From an uncultured Rubrobacteraceae bacterium (GTDB taxonomy: Bacteria > Actinomycetota > Rubrobacteria > Rubrobacterales > Rubrobacteraceae): a stretch of 64,000 nt of DNA. Made by a program: the position numbers and the translations under genes. Positions 60,255 through 64,000 of this stretch are shown one piece after another. A model generated the notes under the pieces. The model was not told the origin of the DNA and did not search any database. It worked only from the letters and a program-made list of their open reading frames with translations. Numbering within the stretch: position 1 is the stretch's first letter; every line of letters starts with the position of its first letter. The stretch lies in contig CADCVF010000081.1 in the NCBI GenBank assembly GCA_902806095.1, forward strand, positions 1 to 64,000. Reading direction: 5' to 3'.

Positions 60255-61446
60255 TCCCATAGAGGAGATCGTCGAGGACATCAAGCAGGGCAAGATGGTC
60301 ATAGTCTGTGACGACGAGGACCGTGAGAACGAGGGCGACCTGACCATGGCCGCCGAGCTCGTAACCGCAGACGACATCAACTTCATGGCCGTCCACGGTC
60401 GTGGTTTGATCTGCCTGCCGATGGCAGAAGAGATCGTCGACCGGCTCGACATACCGCAGATGGTCACCCACAACGCTTCGAGGATGGGTACGGCGTTCAC
60501 GGCCTCGATCGAGGCGAAGGAGGGCATCACGACAGGCATCTCCGCCGCAGACAGGGCGCACACCTGCAGGGTCGCCGTCGACGAGGCGACGGGCCCGGAA
60601 GACCTCGTGATGCCCGGCCACGTCTTCCCCTTGCGGGCGAAGCCAGGGGGGGTCCTGCAGCGCGCCGGCCAGACCGAGGCCGCCGTCGACCTCGCCAGGT
60701 TGGCAGGGTTCAAGCCCGCCGGTGTGATCTGCGAGATCATGAAAGAGGACGGAACGATGGCCCGTGTCCCCGACCTGGAGAGGTTCTCCAAAGAGCACGG
60801 CGTCAAGCTGGTAACAGTCGCCCAGATAATCGAGTACCGTCATGCCTTCGAGACGCAGGTCAGGTGCGCCGTAGAGACGCGGCTGCCCACCCCGTTCGGG
60901 GAGTTCAGGCTGCGCGCCTACGAGAACGAGATAGACGACCTTACCCACGTTGCGCTGGTAATGGGCGAGCCCGAGGGCAAGGACGACGTGCTCGTCAGAG
61001 TCCACTCGGCGTGCCTGACCGGCGACGCGTTGCACTCTCTACGTTGCGACTGCGGCGAGCAACTAGAGGCCGCTATGCAGCGCATCGCGGCGGAGGGCGA
61101 AGGCGTCATCGCCTACATGCAGCAGGAAGGTCGGGGCATCGGGCTCTTGAACAAGATGAGGGCCTACCACCTCCAGGATGAGGGGATGGATACCGTCGAG
61201 GCCAACCAGAAGCTCGGCCTCGCGCCCGACCTGAGAGACTACGGGTTAGGAGCCCAGATCCTCAAGGACCTCGACCTCAAACGCATCCGCCTTCTTACCA
61301 ACAATCTGACGAAGGTCGTGGGCTTGAGGGGATTCGGACTGGAGATCAGCGAACGCGTCCCGATCGAGATGGAGCCCAACGGCCATAACGAGCGCTACCT
61401 GAAGACAAAGCGAGAGAAGCTGAACCACGTCTTCGAGAAATTCTAG
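60244..61446 (+). CDS. ribBA: Bifunctional DHBP synthase / GTP cyclohydrolase II
   Basis: The 400-residue protein joins RibB (MVIVCDDEDRENEGDLTMAA, ASRMGTAFTASIEA, GHVFPLRAKPGGVLQRAGQT) and RibA with the zinc motif CLTGDALHSLRCDCGEQL, then QEGRGIGLLNKMRAYHLQD. It supplies both precursors for lumazine. ATG 60244 overlaps the ribE stop; GTG 60235 is possible. Confidence 0.95.
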   Translation: MPFSPIEEIVEDIKQGKMVIVCDDEDRENEGDLTMAAELVTADDINFMAVHGRGLICLPMAEEIVDRLDIPQMVTHNASRMGTAFTASIEAKEGITTGISAADRAHTCRVAVDEATGPEDLVMPGHVFPLRAKPGGVLQRAGQTEAAVDLARLAGFKPAGVICEIMKEDGTMARVPDLERFSKEHGVKLVTVAQIIEYRHAFETQVRCAVETRLPTPFGEFRLRAYENEIDDLTHVALVMGEPEGKDDVLVRVHSACLTGDALHSLRCDCGEQLEAAMQRIAAEGEGVIAYMQQEGRGIGLLNKMRAYHLQDEGMDTVEANQKLGLAPDLRDYGLGAQILKDLDLKRIRLLTNNLTKVVGLRGFGLEISERVPIEMEPNGHNERYLKTKREKLNHVFEKF

Positions 61447-61455
61447 GAGGCACGC

Positions 61456-61938
61456 GTGGAGGGAGTCAACCAGATCGAAGGGACCCTATCTGCCGAAGGG
61501 AGATCCTTCGGGATAGTCGCCTCGCGCTTCAACGACTTCGTCGTAAAGGCGCTGCTCGAAGGGGCAATCGAGGCGATCCGACGCCACGGTGGCGACACCG
61601 GGGCCGTTGACGTAGTGTGGGTGCCAGGTTCCTACGAGATACCGGTCGTCGCCAGAGAGCTGGCCCTCTCCGGACGCTACGACGCCATCGTCTGTCTGGG
61701 GGCTGTGATCCGGGGCGCAACGGCCCACTTCGACTACGTCGCCGGCGGGGTGTCCGGGGGCATCTCGAACGTAGCTCTCGAGACCGGGGTGCCCATAATC
61801 TTCGGGGTCATCACCACGGAGACGATCGAGCAGGCGATAGAGCGCGCCGGCACGAAGATGGGCAACAAGGGTTTCGAGGCTGCCGTCTCGGCGATGGAGA
61901 TGGCCGATCTGATGTCAAAATTGCACAGTGATCATTGA
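61456..61938 (+). CDS. ribH: Lumazine synthase
   Basis: The 160-residue protein condenses the RibB and RibA/RibD products. It has [56 protein letters not shown] and [18 protein letters not shown] 61456 has TAGGAGG just upstream. It is the last gene of the operon and ends in a hairpin. Confidence 0.95.
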   Translation: MEGVNQIEGTLSAEGRSFGIVASRFNDFVVKALLEGAIEAIRRHGGDTGAVDVVWVPGSYEIPVVARELALSGRYDAIVCLGAVIRGATAHFDYVAGGVSGGISNVALETGVPIIFGVITTETIEQAIERAGTKMGNKGFEAAVSAMEMADLMSKLHSDH

Positions 61939-61952
61939 CCATTGTGCAATTT
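61918..61952 (+). terminator. Terminator hairpin of the rib operon
   Basis: AAATTGCACA pairs with TGTGCAATTT, with the ribH stop codon in the loop region. AT-rich arms make this unlike the other hairpins of the window. Confidence 0.6.
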
Positions 61953-62140
61953 GAGCACTTCAGCACACCGCTTCGCGGCTTGTCAGCACTTCAGCAAGTC
62001 GTCCCAGGGCGTCACCAGGAGCAGAGAACCCAGCCAGTGCCGGCAGCGATTCCTGGAGTGCCGCAGGGCGAGGCCATCAGGGGGAAAGCTGACATGCTGA
62101 CAAGCGAAGGCCGCAAGGCCTGAGTGTGCTGAAATGCTGA
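61952..62140. repeat. Modular repeat cluster after the rib operon
   Basis: GAGCACTTCAGCACACCG, a CGCTTCGCG mini-hairpin and TTGTCAGCACTTCAGC occupy the left part. CTGACATGCTGACAAGCG, AGGCC-GCAA-GGCCT and GTGCTGAAATGCTGACGG the right part. The middle (62000-62085) is plain. Confidence 0.75.
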
Positions 62141-62144
62141 CGGC

Positions 62145-62357
62145 TTACACGCCGGAGCGTGCTCCAATTGATGCCTTCTTGACCTTGAATCCCTTGAGGC
62201 ATGAGGTGCAGACCCACTCACGCCGCATGGTTGGGCCTTCCTGGATACGGACCTTCTGCAGGTTCGGGTCTCTGCGCCTGCGCGTCGCCCTCAGTGAGTG
62301 GCTGCGGGCGTTGCCGAAGTCTGGCTTCTTTCCGCACGAATAACAAACTTTCGCCAC
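62145..62357 (-). CDS. rpmB: 50S ribosomal protein L28, zinc form
   Basis: The 70-residue protein has MAKVCYSCGKKPDFGN, RSHSLRATRRRRDPNLQKVR and WVCTSCLKGFKVKK. The two CxxC pairs are the zinc-binding (C+) form of L28. The GTG start has AGGAGA upstream on the minus strand. It is convergent with the rib operon and divergent from the DAK2 gene, a common pairing (rpmB next to yloV/fakA). Confidence 0.95.
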   Translation of the reverse strand: MAKVCYSCGKKPDFGNARSHSLRATRRRRDPNLQKVRIQEGPTMRREWVCTSCLKGFKVKKASIGARSGV

Positions 62358-62528
62358 GAAACTTCTCCTGTGCTAGGATACCGGTCGAATTTGGGGACCC
62401 CGGAAAACGCGACTCGCAAGCCGTACCCGGACGTCGGGCGGTGATTGTACCAGATTGTCGTCGATCTCCTACAGTGGGGAGTGGTCTGCCGGAAATCCCA
62501 TGGGAGGAGCAATGAAGGATCTCTTGCG

Positions 62529-64000
62529 ATGGCGATAGAGGTGGCCCACATGGTCACGGCGGCCCACGCGGCCGTGAAGGCCCAGGTCGCCAGGATCAAC
62601 GATCTCAACGTCTACCCAGTACCAGACGGTGACACAGGCACCAACATGCTGCTCACCCTGGAGTCTTTGTTGAACGAAACGTCGGGCAGATCCTACGATA
62701 GCCCCGAGGAGGCGAGCAGGGCCTGTGCCAGGGCCGCGCTGATGGGTGCGAGGGGGAACTCCGGGGTCATACTCTCGCAGATGATCCGGGGCGCCTGCGA
62801 GGTGCTAGCCGACCGAGACTCCCTGGACGCCGAGGCCTTCGCCGCCGGGCTCGACGGCGCGAGGGAGCGGGCCCACGCCTCCGTCCGCGAACCGGTAGAG
62901 GGCACGATGCTCACCGTGATAAAGGATGCTGCCCTGGCGGCACGAGAGGCGATCGAAGGAGGGAGCGCTTACCTGCCTTCCGTGGCAGGGGCTGCTAGGC
63001 TGGCGGCCCACGATTCGGTGCGCCGCACCCCTGAGCTGCTCGCCGTGTTACGCGAGGCCGGCGTCATCGACGCGGGGGGATTGGGTGTTGCGGTGGTCCT
63101 CGACGGCCTCTACGCGTGCATTACCGGGCAGGAGATCGAGGCCCCCGAAGCAGGCGAGGACGAGGTGCCCGACCTGGAGGCGATCCACGCCCAGGAAGAG
63201 GCTTGGGGATACTGCACGGAGTTCCTCGTCGACGGCTTCGACGGTGACGCAGAGGAGTTCAGGGAGCACGTCTACGACTCGGGCAGGAGCGTCTTCGTGG
63301 TCGCCGACGACGATGTGGTCAAGGTGCATGTGCACACGCAAGACCCTGGCGCGGCCCTCTCCTACGCTGGCGGTTTCGGCCGCCTTGCCGGCGTGAAGGT
63401 AGATGACATGGAGGCACAGGTCCGCTCCCGCGGGCCGGTGGAGCGGCCCGCGGCCAGACTCGGTGTTGTAGTTGCCAGCCGCGGGGAGGGCAACCGCGTC
63501 CTCTTCGAGCAGATGGGGGCGGTCGTAATCGAGGGTGGGCAAGGCAAGAACCCGAGCGCAGCCGACCTCGCCAGGGCGGTAGAGAAGACAGGAGCAACAG
63601 CCGTAGTGCTGCTTCCCAACAACAAGAACATCGTCCCAACAGCAGAGCAAGTCGACGAGCTGGTAGCAGCGAGGACGCACGTCGTACCGACGACGAACAT
63701 AGCAGCCGGACTCGCAGTGATGGTCGGATACGACGCTGAAGGCGAGCCGGATGAGGTAGTCGAGGAGATGTGTGAGATCTCCGACTCCCTGCGCGTCGCC
63801 GAGATCACACGCGCCGTGCGTGATGCCCGCATCGGGGACCGTGAGGTCCCCGAGGGGGCTTACCTCGGGTTCCTCGGCGGAGAGCTCGTAGCCGTCGAGG
63901 GTGGCGCCAGAGACGCCGCGCTCGCGCTCGCGAGGAAGATGGTGGGCGACGGGGCCGACGTTCTGACCCTACTGAAGGGCGAGGAGCTGGCCGAGGCCGA
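62529..64000 (+). CDS. DAK2-domain FakA/YloV-like kinase, 3' end cut by window
   Basis: The open frame runs past the window end. NVYPVPDGDTGTNMLLTLES and ARGNSGVILSQMIRG are the DAK-type ATP/magnesium site, followed by a middle domain (DDVVKVHVHTQDPGAAL) and a DegV-linked C-terminal part (GVVVASRGEGNRVLFEQMGA). FakA homologues phosphorylate fatty acids held by FakB. ATG 62529 has AAGGA upstream. A separate ATG at 62512 behind GGGAGGAG starts MKDLLRWR and stops; the family's N-terminus would read MKDLLR-MAIEVAH across both frames, so one base may be missing near 62528. Confidence 0.9.
   Translation, partial: MAIEVAHMVTAAHAAVKAQVARINDLNVYPVPDGDTGTNMLLTLESLLNETSGRSYDSPEEASRACARAALMGARGNSGVILSQMIRGACEVLADRDSLDAEAFAAGLDGARERAHASVREPVEGTMLTVIKDAALAAREAIEGGSAYLPSVAGAARLAAHDSVRRTPELLAVLREAGVIDAGGLGVAVVLDGLYACITGQEIEAPEAGEDEVPDLEAIHAQEEAWGYCTEFLVDGFDGDAEEFREHVYDSGRSVFVVADDDVVKVHVHTQDPGAALSYAGGFGRLAGVKVDDMEAQVRSRGPVERPAARLGVVVASRGEGNRVLFEQMGAVVIEGGQGKNPSAADLARAVEKTGATAVVLLPNNKNIVPTAEQVDELVAARTHVVPTTNIAAGLAVMVGYDAEGEPDEVVEEMCEISDSLRVAEITRAVRDARIGDREVPEGAYLGFLGGELVAVEGGARDAALALARKMVGDGADVLTLLKGEELAEA

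Overview
The window is a GC-rich bacterial chromosome segment with very dense gene packing, ATGA and GTGA overlaps, many GTG and TTG starts and heavy use of AGG arginine codons. It carries a SigF-type sigma factor, NB-ARC and BTAD regulators, twin-arginine lipoproteins and a zinc-ligand form of L28. Together these suggest a deep-branching actinobacterium, most like the Rubrobacter lineage. That placement is inference from content and style; no search was run.

Layout. 1-262 holds the end of an rRNA operon (23S 3' end, then 5S). 342-7129 carries a membrane metallophosphatase, a cysteine-less DksA-like protein, an M50 membrane protease, an ArsA-type ATPase with two small proteins, pdxS-pdxT (PLP synthase) and a YebC protein. 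7513-13242 is an accessory stretch: a frameshifted NB-ARC/TPR/BTAD regulator, an exported repeat-type protein behind a SARP-like tandem repeat, and a DUF4352/Excalibur lipoprotein. 13479-15709 is ruvC-ruvA-ruvB. 16206-25343 is mixed: an App1-type phosphatase, a minus-strand cysteine-dioxygenase-like/cupin operon, a second NB-ARC regulator, ilvD, an EamA transporter, a VOC protein and DUF2905. 25345-36406 is core: queA-tgt-secD-secF, a phasin-like protein, a UbiB kinase, rel (ppGpp), an MBL hydrolase and hisS.

37061-43252 is a minus-strand operon running aspS, NodB-type deacetylase, acyl-CoA dehydrogenase-like (frameshifted), NodS-type methyltransferase, FAD oxidoreductase and GT2 glycosyltransferase, with start/stop overlaps through most of its length. 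43480-53176 holds a lipoprotein, a cysteine desulfurase, an IscU-like/MnmA fusion, a stress-type module (DUF948, YtxH-like, degenerate RsbW-like, SigF-type sigma), then alaS, ruvX and mltG. 53610-57293 pairs a twin-arginine arylsulfotransferase-like lipoprotein with a large multi-pass GT-C-like protein. 57508-61938 is rpe and an FMN-riboswitch-controlled ribD-ribE-ribBA-ribH operon. rpmB (minus) and a FakA/YloV-type DAK2 gene, cut by the window end, close the segment.

Two genome-wide habits stand out. First, many genes start exactly six bases after a TANNNT -10 box, so their mRNAs should be leaderless; this also helps choose starts. Second, most larger intergenic gaps contain modular repeats built from TGCTGA/TCAGCA words around small variable hairpins. 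The most interesting protein-level items are the IscU-MnmA fusion beside its desulfurase, the NodB/NodS/GT2/acyl-CoA dehydrogenase operon, the degenerate anti-sigma gene, and the 14-bp dyad centred on the predicted transcription start of the M50 protease gene. Several genes show apparent frameshifts or lack a canonical start codon, so either recent decay or indel errors in the assembly must be kept in mind.
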